This document shows, in pieces, positions 27,200-35,183 of a stretch of 64,000 bases of DNA. The notes under the pieces were generated by a model. That model did not search any database. It was given only the letters and a program-made list of their open reading frames with translations, and was not told where the DNA came from. Where the stretch lies: positions 186,001 to 250,000 of the forward strand of contig NZ_BOOR01000007.1 of assembly GCF_016863335.1 (NCBI RefSeq), written 5' to 3'. Origin of the DNA: Planotetraspora thailandica (GTDB taxonomy: Bacteria > Actinomycetota > Actinomycetes > Streptosporangiales > Streptosporangiaceae). The number at the start of each line of letters is the position of its first letter. Position 1 is the stretch's first letter. The position numbers and the translations under genes were made by a program.

Positions 27200-28276
27200 T
27201 CAGCTATCGGTGCCGCTCGTGTCTGTGACGACCGTTAATCGGCCCGTCGGGGTGTAGAGAACGTCCGCCAATCGCTCGTAGGCGGCGAGTATGCCGTCCC
27301 AGCTGTGGTCTTTCCTTACGGGCGCGCGAGGCAGCCGAGACTCCTCGGCCGCCGCCATCGCCTGCCCAGGCCCACTCTGAGGCGGATAGAGCCGTCGAGG
27401 GTGGCCCGCCGTCATCTCCGTCACGGCGGGTACGTCCGGCGCGATCACGGGGATGCCGTGGGCGACAGCAGTACCGACCGAACTGGGATAGAGAGCCTGG
27501 GTGAAGAACTCCCATGGCCCGTCTGTCCGGTAGGGGCAAAGTGCCACGTCCGCTGCTCTGTACAGCACGTGAGTGTGCTCAGGTTGGACTCGTTCCAGAT
27601 GGAGATGGATGCGGTCGTGGGCTATCACCTGGGCCACGCTCGGGTCTCGCGGAGGTCCGATCACGAAGAGATGGGCGCTTCGAGTGTGAGAGACGAAGGC
27701 TCGTGTGACGGCGGGCAGATCCTTGTACGCGGTGAGATTGCCCAGGAGCAGGATCGAGGTGCCGACGTCTGCGATGTGCTCGGCGAGCTCACGTATGGCT
27801 GGGGGAACCTCGTGGGCATCGGTCGCGGGCGCTGCCCAGCCGGCGACGATGATCGGTGCGTCCGTGAGCAGCTCCAGATGGCGAGCGTCGGCGTGGGTGT
27901 GCGTGATGATCGCGTCGGCCAGATGGAGCACTCTGTAGGCGGCATGGTGGTCGGCCGCCGTGTGCGCCCCATCGATGGGCAGCAGGTTGTGGACGGTCCA
28001 TACGATGCGCCATCCGATTCGTCGCAACTCTGTGAGCTGGGCGAGCATGGTGTCGGCCGCGGCAACGGTACGGCCGCCGTCTGGCATCTGGTAGAGCCTC
28101 TTGAGGCGATGCAGGTTGATAACGCCCGGAGGGCCGGGCCGGTGTTCGAGGGCCTCCAGGCTGCCGATGAATTCCAGCCCCAGCTGGGACGGCGCGTGCC
28201 GATACAGTTCGGCGAAATACGGGCTGGGCCAGGCGGGATAGTCGCTGACGACCATCCATGGACGGTTCTCGGTCAT
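27200..28276 (-). CDS. GT4-like glycosyltransferase
   Basis: The 358-aa protein has two Rossmann-like halves. The N-terminal half contains WTVHNLLPIDG and ADAIITHTHADARHL, typical of GT-B acceptor domains. The C-terminal half has ILLLGNLTAYKDLPAVTRAF and the donor site region YPSSVGTAVAHGIPVIAPDV. The start ATG 28276 overlaps the stop of the isomerase gene (ATGA). It probably transfers a sugar from a nucleotide donor to the pathway product; donor and acceptor are unknown. Confidence 0.8.
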   Translation of the reverse strand: MTENRPWMVVSDYPAWPSPYFAELYRHAPSQLGLEFIGSLEALEHRPGPPGVINLHRLKRLYQMPDGGRTVAAADTMLAQLTELRRIGWRIVWTVHNLLPIDGAHTAADHHAAYRVLHLADAIITHTHADARHLELLTDAPIIVAGWAAPATDAHEVPPAIRELAEHIADVGTSILLLGNLTAYKDLPAVTRAFVSHTRSAHLFVIGPPRDPSVAQVIAHDRIHLHLERVQPEHTHVLYRAADVALCPYRTDGPWEFFTQALYPSSVGTAVAHGIPVIAPDVPAVTEMTAGHPRRLYPPQSGPGQAMAAAEESRLPRAPVRKDHSWDGILAAYERLADVLYTPTGRLTVVTDTSGTDS

Positions 28277-28974
28277 CGTGGCTCCCTGGCGCGCCACCAC
28301 GCGCAGGCCGACCGATAGCGATCGCGACATGCCTTCGGGCTTCGGTCTGGCCCGGTCCATTCAACGGCGACTTCGATCGATTGGCCGGCTGCGATCCGGC
28401 GAGCGGCGAGATTGGCCACGATCGTGTCGAGTCCTTCGCCTTGATCGGACAGGTGGAGCACGTCCGCTCGCTCGACGGCTGGGCCCAGCATCGTCGGCTG
28501 GCCTGCGAGTTGCCTGGTGTCCGCGAGTAGCCGCACGTGGGGGAGGGCGGCGAATCCCGCCGGCGTCAGCCAGCCGGGATGGTGGGGTTCGATCAGAAGT
28601 GGAACCGCTCTCGTCGGCAATTCACCGCGAGCATCTCCGGGTGCGGGCGGGATGCGTGCGCAGAGGCGTAGCCACTTCGCGCCCAGTTCGGCAGCCGCCT
28701 CGGCGAGCCGAAGAACTTCCTCGCAGGACTCAGGTCTTCTCGCGAGGACGTCCATGAGGTCGACGTCGGCGGTGACCCCCGTGACAGGAACCGTGTCGCG
28801 GATGATCGGTCTCCAGCTACGCAGGGTCGAGCGATCGACGCTGGTCAGGCAATATCCGCGCGAGCCGCCGCGCAGATGGATGAAGGGGATCCCAGTGGCG
28901 GTGGCCCAGCGCAGCAGGGAGGGGACGTCGAAGCCGCGTACCGAGATGCTGTAAAGCCCCACGTCGTCGGTCAC
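28273..28974 (-). CDS. sugar-phosphate isomerase/epimerase-like TIM barrel
   Basis: The 233-aa protein resembles the xylose-isomerase-like/AP endonuclease 2 TIM barrel: IPFIHLRGGSRGY, AAELGAKWLRLCARI, PLLIEPHHPGWLTPAG (metal-binding Glu), VRLLADTRQLAG and RADVLHLSDQG. Such enzymes isomerise or epimerise sugars or cleave inositol-like substrates. GTG start at 28974, one base after the dehydrogenase stop, so co-translated. Confidence 0.72.
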   Translation of the reverse strand: MTDDVGLYSISVRGFDVPSLLRWATATGIPFIHLRGGSRGYCLTSVDRSTLRSWRPIIRDTVPVTGVTADVDLMDVLARRPESCEEVLRLAEAAAELGAKWLRLCARIPPAPGDARGELPTRAVPLLIEPHHPGWLTPAGFAALPHVRLLADTRQLAGQPTMLGPAVERADVLHLSDQGEGLDTIVANLAARRIAAGQSIEVAVEWTGPDRSPKACRDRYRSACAWWRAREPR

Positions 28975-28975
28975 G

Positions 28976-29854
28976 TCAGGCCTCCCAGGAGAAGATGATG
29001 ACGGGTTCCTCCGGCCGGTCTGGCCCGGCGAGCGACGCGAAGACCGAGGGCGCGAGGTGCCCAGGCACGATGCGGCACCAGGTGTCCAACTGACGGGGGG
29101 TGACCTGGCCGCATAGCCACGTCACCACCTCCGTGTACGTCGCCTGGTAGCGCCGTGGATGGTGGTCGGCAAGCTCGTGCATGCCGACCACGGTCAAGGC
29201 CCGCCGGTGGATGGACAGCGTAGGGATGACGTCATGGCCGTCGGGTGTGCCCAGCACGCCCAAAGTGCCGCCGGTCCTGACCAGTTCTGCGGTTCCTTGG
29301 GGCGACCCCGTTGCGTAGATAGCCAGCGGCACGCTCTGCGGCGTCACCTCGCGTACGCACTGGACCCCTGGGGCCTGGGCGATTGCAGCGTTGGGCCGTC
29401 TGGTCAGAACCCGTATGCCCACGGCGCCTCGGCGTTGTAGCTCCAGAGCGCATCCGAGTGCGACGGGACCAGACCCGATCACCAAGGCGCCTGTGAGATC
29501 CCTTGCACCGGACAGGTGGGTCAGCCCCAACGCCGCCATCAGCTGAAACCGTCCCAATGCGGCGATGCGGACCGGTGTCCCAGCCGGAGCGGAGAGAGTC
29601 CCCTTCCCCTGCGGGTGGAAGGGCGCTCCGTGAGGAACCGGGGCCAACCGCCATCCGAGCGTTTCCTCGCCACCGATGGTCATGTAGCCACTGGCTTTGT
29701 CCCGGCCCATCACGGTGGCCGCAAGGTGGCGTTTTTCGGTGCCGGGGCTCAGCACGCTGAAGCTGGCAGTGATCCAACCCTTCGGGGTCGGCAGAGCGGG
29801 CAGCAGGCTCGCGCGTCCTCCGGCCAGCCGGATACGCGCTCCATCAGGGGGCAT
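28976..29854 (-). CDS. MDR-type (zinc-less?) dehydrogenase
   Basis: The 292-aa protein is a short member of the medium-chain dehydrogenase/reductase family. It has an N-terminal half with SVLSPGTEKR and a Rossmann fold with ALVIGSGPVALGCALELQRR near 146, LAIYATGSPQGTAELVRTGG and IPTLSIHRRALTVVGMHE. The Cys ligands of the structural zinc are absent and the usual catalytic CxxCxxC region is not seen, as in the L-threonine/sorbitol dehydrogenase-like branch used in biosynthesis. ATG 29854 overlaps the HAD stop by 11 bp. Confidence 0.75.
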   Translation of the reverse strand: MPPDGARIRLAGGRASLLPALPTPKGWITASFSVLSPGTEKRHLAATVMGRDKASGYMTIGGEETLGWRLAPVPHGAPFHPQGKGTLSAPAGTPVRIAALGRFQLMAALGLTHLSGARDLTGALVIGSGPVALGCALELQRRGAVGIRVLTRRPNAAIAQAPGVQCVREVTPQSVPLAIYATGSPQGTAELVRTGGTLGVLGTPDGHDVIPTLSIHRRALTVVGMHELADHHPRRYQATYTEVVTWLCGQVTPRQLDTWCRIVPGHLAPSVFASLAGPDRPEEPVIIFSWEA

Positions 29855-30548
29855 CCAGCGCCTCCAGGTACTCGGGCAGCATGGAGAAGTGCTCGATGAC
29901 TCCGATGGACTCCTCCAGCCCAGCGGGGCGTTGGGTGGCGATGAGCACCGATCGCATACCACGCGCGTGTGGTGCGATCGCGTCCTTGGCAGGGGTGTCC
30001 CCGACGAAAAGGATCTCCGAGACCGGGCATCCGGCCGCCGCCACCACAGCGTCGTAGAACCGTGAGTGCGGCTTGCGGACGCCGATCTCGCTCGACAACA
30101 CGAGAGCGTGGAAACAGTTCAGGATTCCTGCGGATTGGAGAGTCGCACGGCGCGTGGTGGAGGGGCGTTGCGTGTCGCACGCCAAGACGCAGGTCATCCC
30201 CCGGTCGTGGAGCAAGCGCAGCGTCTGGGCAGCCGCGGCGTCGATTTCGCCGTCCGGGATGGCAGTAAAGACCTTCTCCACGATGGTGTCCACGTTCTCG
30301 GGCAGTACGGTGCCGCTCTCGATGGCGGCCTGACATAGTCGCTCGGCGAAGGGAGTCTGCGTTCCGAGATCTCGGTCGGTGCGGCGCAGTTGCCCTGTGA
30401 TGGAGTCGAAGACGGCGGCGAAGCCGTCGCTGACCGTCATGCCGGGAAGCGATCCCAGGATGCCGGCGACCTTGCTGCCGTCTGGACTGGGGCCAGGGTT
30501 GGCCAGAGTGCCGCCGAAGTCGATCGCCAGCGCGCGTACTGTGCTCAT
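29844..30548 (-). CDS. HAD-family hydrolase
   Basis: The 234-aa protein shows HAD motifs I (ALAIDFGGTL, nucleophile Asp at 10; the second Asp is Gly here, DFGGT), II (VLACDTQRPSTT), III (RKPHSRFYDAV, Lys) and IV (ILFVGDTPAKDAIAPH). A cap of about 60 residues follows motif I. It probably dephosphorylates a small metabolite. Lack of the DxD second Asp may alter the phosphatase step. ATG 30548 overlaps the stop of the HprK-like gene. Confidence 0.85.
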   Translation of the reverse strand: MSTVRALAIDFGGTLANPGPSPDGSKVAGILGSLPGMTVSDGFAAVFDSITGQLRRTDRDLGTQTPFAERLCQAAIESGTVLPENVDTIVEKVFTAIPDGEIDAAAAQTLRLLHDRGMTCVLACDTQRPSTTRRATLQSAGILNCFHALVLSSEIGVRKPHSRFYDAVVAAAGCPVSEILFVGDTPAKDAIAPHARGMRSVLIATQRPAGLEESIGVIEHFSMLPEYLEALDAP

Positions 30549-31369
30549 GTCCCTGTTCCTCTCCATCCGGCAGTAGCCAGCAGTTCGATCTGTGCGGCGA
30601 TTTCCGCCGGCGGTCCCCATGCGGCGTGGATCGCCAGTCGCCTCGAGAGCGTACGGACGAGTTCGACGCGCCGCCGGGTGGCAGCGGCGCTCTCCAGCAG
30701 TCGCAGTACGGGGCCGTCTTCCCGATCCAGCATGCGGTCGAGCAGGTGCCCGCTGGCACGCAACCACATCGTCCGTGTGGTGTGTAGGTCGATCAGGCGG
30801 AGCGGGCCCCCGACAGCATCGACATGAACGGATACGGCGGCGACCACCGGCACTGGTCTTTTGGGAAGGGCGGGCCGTCGGGACCACAGTTCGACCTGAC
30901 TCAAATGGAGGTCCGGGAACCATCGAAGCGCAGGACCACGTCGGACGACGAAGGCAGCGGTGCCTCCGCGCACTGCGACTGTGCCATCCGCCTCCACGTC
31001 CAGTAGGGCGACGTCGCCGGCCAGCACATGCCAGTCGCGACGCGTCATGGCGATGGCGACCAGAGTCTTTCCGGTGCCATGGCAGCCCAGCAGCAGTACT
31101 GCGCCGTAGCGCTGGTGGTGGACCGCAACCGCGTGCGGACAGAGAGAGCCGTGCGCGAGGTGCAGCAGGTGAAGGTGCGCGTTGACGATGCGCCGGCCGT
31201 CGTCAGGGCCAATCGACGGCGGCAGATGAAGATCGACCGATCCGCTCTCGGCTTCGGGCGCCCTACTCGGATCGACGCCGGGCAGGTGTGGAGCGACGCG
31301 CGACCAGGAGGAGAGGAAGGCAGAGTGATCGGCGACGCACAACGTCCTTCCCGCACTGTCGATGTTCAC
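30545..31369 (-). CDS. HprK-like kinase, copy 1
   Basis: The 274-aa protein has a P-loop of HPr kinase type, GCHGTGKTLV near residue 97, followed by WHVLAGDVALLDVEADGTVA, the region where HPr kinases have acidic metal-binding residues, and a C-terminal helical part. The usual HPr kinase also has an N-terminal DRTGG-like domain that is not seen here. GTG 31369 overlaps the stop of copy 2 (GTGA). Such HprK-like proteins occur in peptide-modification clusters, where the substrate need not be HPr. Confidence 0.72.
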   Translation of the reverse strand: MNIDSAGRTLCVADHSAFLSSWSRVAPHLPGVDPSRAPEAESGSVDLHLPPSIGPDDGRRIVNAHLHLLHLAHGSLCPHAVAVHHQRYGAVLLLGCHGTGKTLVAIAMTRRDWHVLAGDVALLDVEADGTVAVRGGTAAFVVRRGPALRWFPDLHLSQVELWSRRPALPKRPVPVVAAVSVHVDAVGGPLRLIDLHTTRTMWLRASGHLLDRMLDREDGPVLRLLESAAATRRRVELVRTLSRRLAIHAAWGPPAEIAAQIELLATAGWRGTGT

Positions 31370-32400
31370 GACTCCTCCAGATACGACAGGAGCCCAGACA
31401 GAGCCGCCCATACCCCGGCCGTGGGGAGCGCCGCCATGTCGCCGATGCGGAGTTCTATGACGGGAGCGTCGCCGAAGCCGTCGAACTGCAGCCCGGGACA
31501 TGTGACCTGCGGCCGGCCCATCAAACCGAGCAGGTCACTGGTGTGGAGCCGCTGACCGGGGATGTCGGTTGCCAATCCCAAGGCCTCACGTTCGTCCGTG
31601 TGCGCGGCTGAAGGCGCTTCTCGCCCACCCGGTTTGATGATTACGACTGCGCCCAGCGGGGCCGGGCCGGAGCAATCGGTGCCAGACCGAAGGTCGGAGG
31701 GACTGAAGATGATTCTCCGGCGCTCGGATTCCATCGCCGGTACACCGGTGATCAATTCTTCAGGGATCGCGATACGCGTCGGCCAGCCCACCACTGTTCG
31801 GCCCGGGCCGATCAATACCAGGTCGTCGGCTAGGAACACCGCCCCAAGTTCGCTGCGGGCTCGGTAGGCGAGCGTCGACTTCCCCCCGCGGCTGCCCGCC
31901 ACGAACAACAGCGCTCGTCTGTTGATCACGACGGCAGAGGCGTGCAGCATCTGCCAGCCCGACGCCAGCATCCGCGAGGCGAAGAACGTCCTCGCGAGCC
32001 AGTCCGCCCATCGGCCGCCGAGCTCGTCATTCGCGGGCAGCACCACATGCGTGGTCATCCGGGCGGCGTCCACGTCGATCATCGCGGCACCGGTGTACGG
32101 CCGATAGCGTCCTATCGCTCGCAACCATCCGTCGCCGGCGTCCAGCACCGCCAGCCGTGGCCCGCCGTGCGGGAGAACAAGGACCGGCCGGTCCGCGAAG
32201 ATCGCGCCAACCTCCTCCTGCGGTCGGGAGTTGGCCTCCTCGAGCCGAAGAATCCAGTCGGCTCCCGGATGGGCTGGCTGCGCCTCGCAAGGCGGCACCA
32301 TCACCGACGTCACTCGCTCCAGAAGAGTCGGGCGACTCGTTTCTGTCCTCAGCCGGAACCCACTGAGCACGAGATCGGCTTCAGGGCTGGAGCCAGGCAT
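31366..32400 (-). CDS. HprK-like kinase, copy 2 (start uncertain; possible +1 frameshift)
   Basis: The C-terminal half carries the HprK-like ATP site: ALLFVAGSRGGKSTLAYRAR, GAVFLADDLVLIGPG (acidic pair) and VVGWPTRIAIPEELI. A preceding domain (about 60-150) ends in LHASAVVINRRAL. In-frame starts are ATG 32400 and GTG 32433. A better SD (GGAG, 8-base gap) precedes ATG 32419 in another frame, which reads MFEIAGDAWLQP and then TGA; one base later the main frame gives PEADLVLSG. Joined by a +1 shift they form a smooth N-terminus. CCC TGA is a known type of slippery site. Probably co-translated with copy 1. Confidence 0.72.
   Translation of the reverse strand: MPGSSPEADLVLSGFRLRTETSRPTLLERVTSVMVPPCEAQPAHPGADWILRLEEANSRPQEEVGAIFADRPVLVLPHGGPRLAVLDAGDGWLRAIGRYRPYTGAAMIDVDAARMTTHVVLPANDELGGRWADWLARTFFASRMLASGWQMLHASAVVINRRALLFVAGSRGGKSTLAYRARSELGAVFLADDLVLIGPGRTVVGWPTRIAIPEELITGVPAMESERRRIIFSPSDLRSGTDCSGPAPLGAVVIIKPGGREAPSAAHTDEREALGLATDIPGQRLHTSDLLGLMGRPQVTCPGLQFDGFGDAPVIELRIGDMAALPTAGVWAALSGLLSYLEES
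32383..32388 (-). promoter_or_regulatory. candidate +1 frameshift site CCC TGA
   Basis: On the minus strand the frame from ATG 32419 reads CAG CCC TGA. Slipping one base forward on CCC gives CCT GAA and joins the frame of the HprK-like kinase. CCC to CCU slippage followed by a stop is known for +1 frameshifting in phage PSA and resembles the antizyme and prfB logic. It could also be a plain one-base insertion in a C run or a sequencing error. Confidence 0.45.
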
Positions 32401-32442
32401 CGCCCGCGATCTCGAACATCTCCGCAGCTCCACGAGCGCCGC

Positions 32443-32727
32443 CTACCGATCGACTTCGGCGAGGACACGTTCGATCCGGTCAGCGGCGACAGAGACGTCG
32501 TGAACGGGGGCGATCAACTGGGGCCAGGGAAAGTGGAAAGCCCAAATTCCGTCAGAGCCAGGGGCGGCGAACACCTTCTCCGTGAGGACGGGAGCGGCGA
32601 CATTGATGACATTCAGATGCGGGGTGAGGCCGGGGAGAGCATGGACCCGTACGGCGAAGCGCCGGGCCTCCAACTCGCCTGCGAGCTTTTCCAGATGTTC
32701 GATGGCTTGCTCAGGATCGGTTGCCAT
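32443..32727 (-). CDS. small protein, 94 aa, first gene of the operon
   Basis: ATG 32727 opens the minus-strand operon, 158 bp from the divergent regulator gene. The protein has a helix (PEQAIEHLEKLAGELEARRF), a beta region with VRVHALPGLTPHLNVINVAA, the Trp-rich WAFHFPWPQLIA and a C-terminal helix DRIERVLAEVD. I recall similar small proteins next to XRE-TPR regulators in actinomycetes, but their role is unknown. It might be a partner or substrate of the HprK-like kinases; this is inference. A GGAG-like site stands upstream. Confidence 0.7.
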   Translation of the reverse strand: MATDPEQAIEHLEKLAGELEARRFAVRVHALPGLTPHLNVINVAAPVLTEKVFAAPGSDGIWAFHFPWPQLIAPVHDVSVAADRIERVLAEVDR

Positions 32728-32770
32728 GAGATGAAACTCCGGGTTCGGAATCCGTTCAGGAACTCTGGGT

Positions 32771-32833
32771 ACTTGTCGGGATTGCACATCCCTATTTGAC
32801 TGATCACAGGCAGGCTGCGAACAGCTGACAAGT
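32771..32833. promoter_or_regulatory. inverted repeat ACTTGTC ... GACAAGT in divergent promoter region
   Basis: ACTTGTC (32771-32777) and GACAAGT (32827-32833) are perfect inverted copies in the 158-bp gap between the minus-strand operon and the XRE regulator. TTGACT at 32796 could be a -35 element. The pair may be an operator for the adjacent XRE protein. Confidence 0.35.
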
Positions 32834-32885
32834 AAGGACAGTGGAGGACACGAGCGGATAGCCTCATCTGCCCGGAGGTGTGTCG

Positions 32886-34274
32886 ATGGTCGCGGAACGT
32901 GTTCCTGCGTGGGCTGAACGGTTGCGAGCTGAGCGGCGTAGGCAGATGTGGAGCCATTCCGATCTGGCTCGAAAACTCGTCGAAGCGGCCGAAGATCATA
33001 TTCGGGCACATCTGCCGCAACGAGACTCGATTCTGCGTCGCATCAGAAGTTACGAAGCCGGCGAGCATGAACCGCGCGACCCTTACCGGATATTGCTCTG
33101 CCGGGTATTCGGCATTTCGGAAGCCGTGCTCTTCAGCGCGGGGCCCATCGTCGGTGTCCCGAGCGAGGGTGCCGATCAGAGCGAAAGTCGTGATGCTCTT
33201 CCCGGCGAAGATGGGGCGTTGATCAGGGCTGATGCATGCGAAGAAAATTCGTCCGCCAGACTGGAGGGCATCCTCACCTCCTGGGACACGCTCATGCGAC
33301 GACGCGATCTGCTTCCACTCACCGGAGGCCTGGCCGCTGCGGCTGTGATCTCCAACCTCTCGACGGTGCCACCGCCGTACAGCCGCGAACTGTACGAAAC
33401 GTGCGGCCAGCTGACGGCCAACTATCGCAGGCTGGACAACCTGCTCGGCCCATACGCGGTATTCGCGCAGGCCATTGACCACCACAATCAGCTGACCATG
33501 TGGGTACGCCAGGCGCAAAGCGCGGCGCAGCGATCCCAGATGGCCGCGCTGGCCATCGATTCGGGCGGTCTGGTCTCTTGGCTCTATCTCGACCTCGAAC
33601 AGCATGATCAGGCGTTCACTGTGGCCCGGCAAACGGCCGAGATCGCCCGCGAGAAGGGCGACCTGGCCAGGCAGGCGTATCTGGTCGGGCGAATGAGTCG
33701 CATTCTGTGCGAGGGCCGGCACTTCGAGCGCGCCTTGCAACTGGCCGATGAGGCCCTCAGGTTGGCCGGGACGCGATTGAACTACACCGTTCGTTCATGG
33801 CTCACCGTCATGCGGGCTCATGTCCATGCCTGCCTGGGTCATGACCGGGAATGCCGAACCGATCTGGAGACCGCCGCCGACCTGCTGAGCCGTGCGCCCG
33901 GCCCGCCCGAGGATTACATCGCTTTCCACGACATCGGCCACCTGTACAAGATGGTTGGCCTCTCCCTACTCAAACTCGGAGCGCACAAGGCAACAGCGCT
34001 GAGTGAGGGCCGCCGCGCGATCGACACCGCATTCGAGGTGTGGTCGCAGGGAGCGGTACGCGCGTCGGCTGAAGTGCTGGCGACCCAGGCCGCAGCGTGT
34101 CTGGCGCTACATGAGATCCCCGAAGCCGCACGGCTGACCGGGGAGGCGTACGTCATCGCCGTACGGACCAGATCGCCCCGCAACCTCCGTCACGTCGGCG
34201 ATCTCCGCACCGGGCTGCGCCCCTACCGGGATACGTCAGCCGTACGGGCGCTGGAGGAACAGTTCGCCTTGTGA
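32886..34274 (+). CDS. XRE-family regulator with TPR-like domain
   Basis: GGAGG ends 7 bases before ATG 32886, which decides the start. The N-terminal HTH (about 8-80) has WAERLRAERRRQMWSHSDLA and RRIRSYEAGEHEPRDPYRIL, followed by a linker, a WDTLMRRRDLLPLTGGLAA segment near 140 and a helical repeat region to residue 462 (QHDQAFTVARQTAEIAREKG, FERALQLADEALRLA). Such actinobacterial XRE-TPR proteins regulate neighbouring genes and development. It is divergent from the nine-gene operon and coupled to an exporter gene. Confidence 0.85.
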   Translation: MVAERVPAWAERLRAERRRQMWSHSDLARKLVEAAEDHIRAHLPQRDSILRRIRSYEAGEHEPRDPYRILLCRVFGISEAVLFSAGPIVGVPSEGADQSESRDALPGEDGALIRADACEENSSARLEGILTSWDTLMRRRDLLPLTGGLAAAAVISNLSTVPPPYSRELYETCGQLTANYRRLDNLLGPYAVFAQAIDHHNQLTMWVRQAQSAAQRSQMAALAIDSGGLVSWLYLDLEQHDQAFTVARQTAEIAREKGDLARQAYLVGRMSRILCEGRHFERALQLADEALRLAGTRLNYTVRSWLTVMRAHVHACLGHDRECRTDLETAADLLSRAPGPPEDYIAFHDIGHLYKMVGLSLLKLGAHKATALSEGRRAIDTAFEVWSQGAVRASAEVLATQAAACLALHEIPEAARLTGEAYVIAVRTRSPRNLRHVGDLRTGLRPYRDTSAVRALEEQFAL

Positions 34275-35116
34275 ACAGACGCGACGCGGGCCTGCTGTTA
34301 TTGCTCGGTGCCATCTGGGGAGCCATCTATCCCCTGACCAGCGTGGTGTTGCGCGAGATGCCCCCGGCTGCGATCGTCGTCGCCCGGACCGGGTTGTCCG
34401 CCATGGTGCTGATTCCATTCGCCGCACGTAGCGGTGCATTGAATGCCGTACGTGCTCGGGCTGGGGCAGTGCTGATCGCCGCACTGCTGCAGGTGACGGT
34501 ACCGCTCCTCCTGCTGACCATTGGCCAGCAGTACGTCGGAGCGGCGCTGGCGGCCATCTTGGTGGCGACCCAGCCGGTATGGGCCGCGGTCCTGAGCACG
34601 GTCCTCACACGAACGATTCCGTGGCGTCTGCTCGCCGGAGTCATACTCGGCTTGACGGGTGTGGCTCTCCTCTTCCTGCGAAATGTCGATGTCGGTGGCA
34701 CGAGCGGATGGGGTGCCGCCGCACTGGTGGCCGCGGCGGCCTTCATAGCCGCAGGCTCGGTATGGGCTGAGCGGGCCATTCCCGAGGTCCCCCCGTTGGG
34801 GACAGCCACAGCTGCCATGACCATCAGTGCACTCGTGCTGGCACCGGCCGCTGGTATCGCTGGTGTACGTCTGCCGGGATTGCAGACGATTGAGGCTTTG
34901 CTGGTCCTCAGCCTTGTCTCCACCGCCGGGGCGCTCGTCCTGTTCTATGTGCTGATTCAGCGCATGGGCGCCGCGCGCGCGAACCTGGCGGGTTACCTGG
35001 ATCCCGGGTTCGCCGTCGCTTACAGCATGAGCCTTCTCGGAGAACGAGTCTCGCCCGGGGCGCTCGTCGGCCTGGTGCTGATCATTACGGGTTCCTACAT
35101 CGGGGCAACCCGCTAA
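34271..35116 (+). CDS. EamA/DMT-family transporter
   Basis: The 281-aa protein has ten hydrophobic helices arranged as two EamA repeats (IWGAIYPLTSVVLREMPPAA; WAERAIPEVPPLGTATAAM). Drug/metabolite transporters of this type export amino acids, sugars or drugs. GTG 34271 overlaps the regulator's stop (GTGA), so regulator and exporter are co-expressed. Export of the operon's product is inferred. Confidence 0.87.
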   Translation: MNRRDAGLLLLLGAIWGAIYPLTSVVLREMPPAAIVVARTGLSAMVLIPFAARSGALNAVRARAGAVLIAALLQVTVPLLLLTIGQQYVGAALAAILVATQPVWAAVLSTVLTRTIPWRLLAGVILGLTGVALLFLRNVDVGGTSGWGAAALVAAAAFIAAGSVWAERAIPEVPPLGTATAAMTISALVLAPAAGIAGVRLPGLQTIEALLVLSLVSTAGALVLFYVLIQRMGAARANLAGYLDPGFAVAYSMSLLGERVSPGALVGLVLIITGSYIGATR

Positions 35117-35183
35117 CCGGCCGAATTGGTCCTGGTCGGAGACTCAACACCGGGCGACGGACAGACTGGTGTGGCGAAGATTC

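Noticed and set aside
32381-32419. 12-aa peptide MFEIAGDAWLQP as a tiny RiPP precursor
   Set aside because: It has an SD, but it joins smoothly to the kinase frame by a +1 shift, so a displaced N-terminus or frameshift is the simpler reading. No RiPP cyclase is near.
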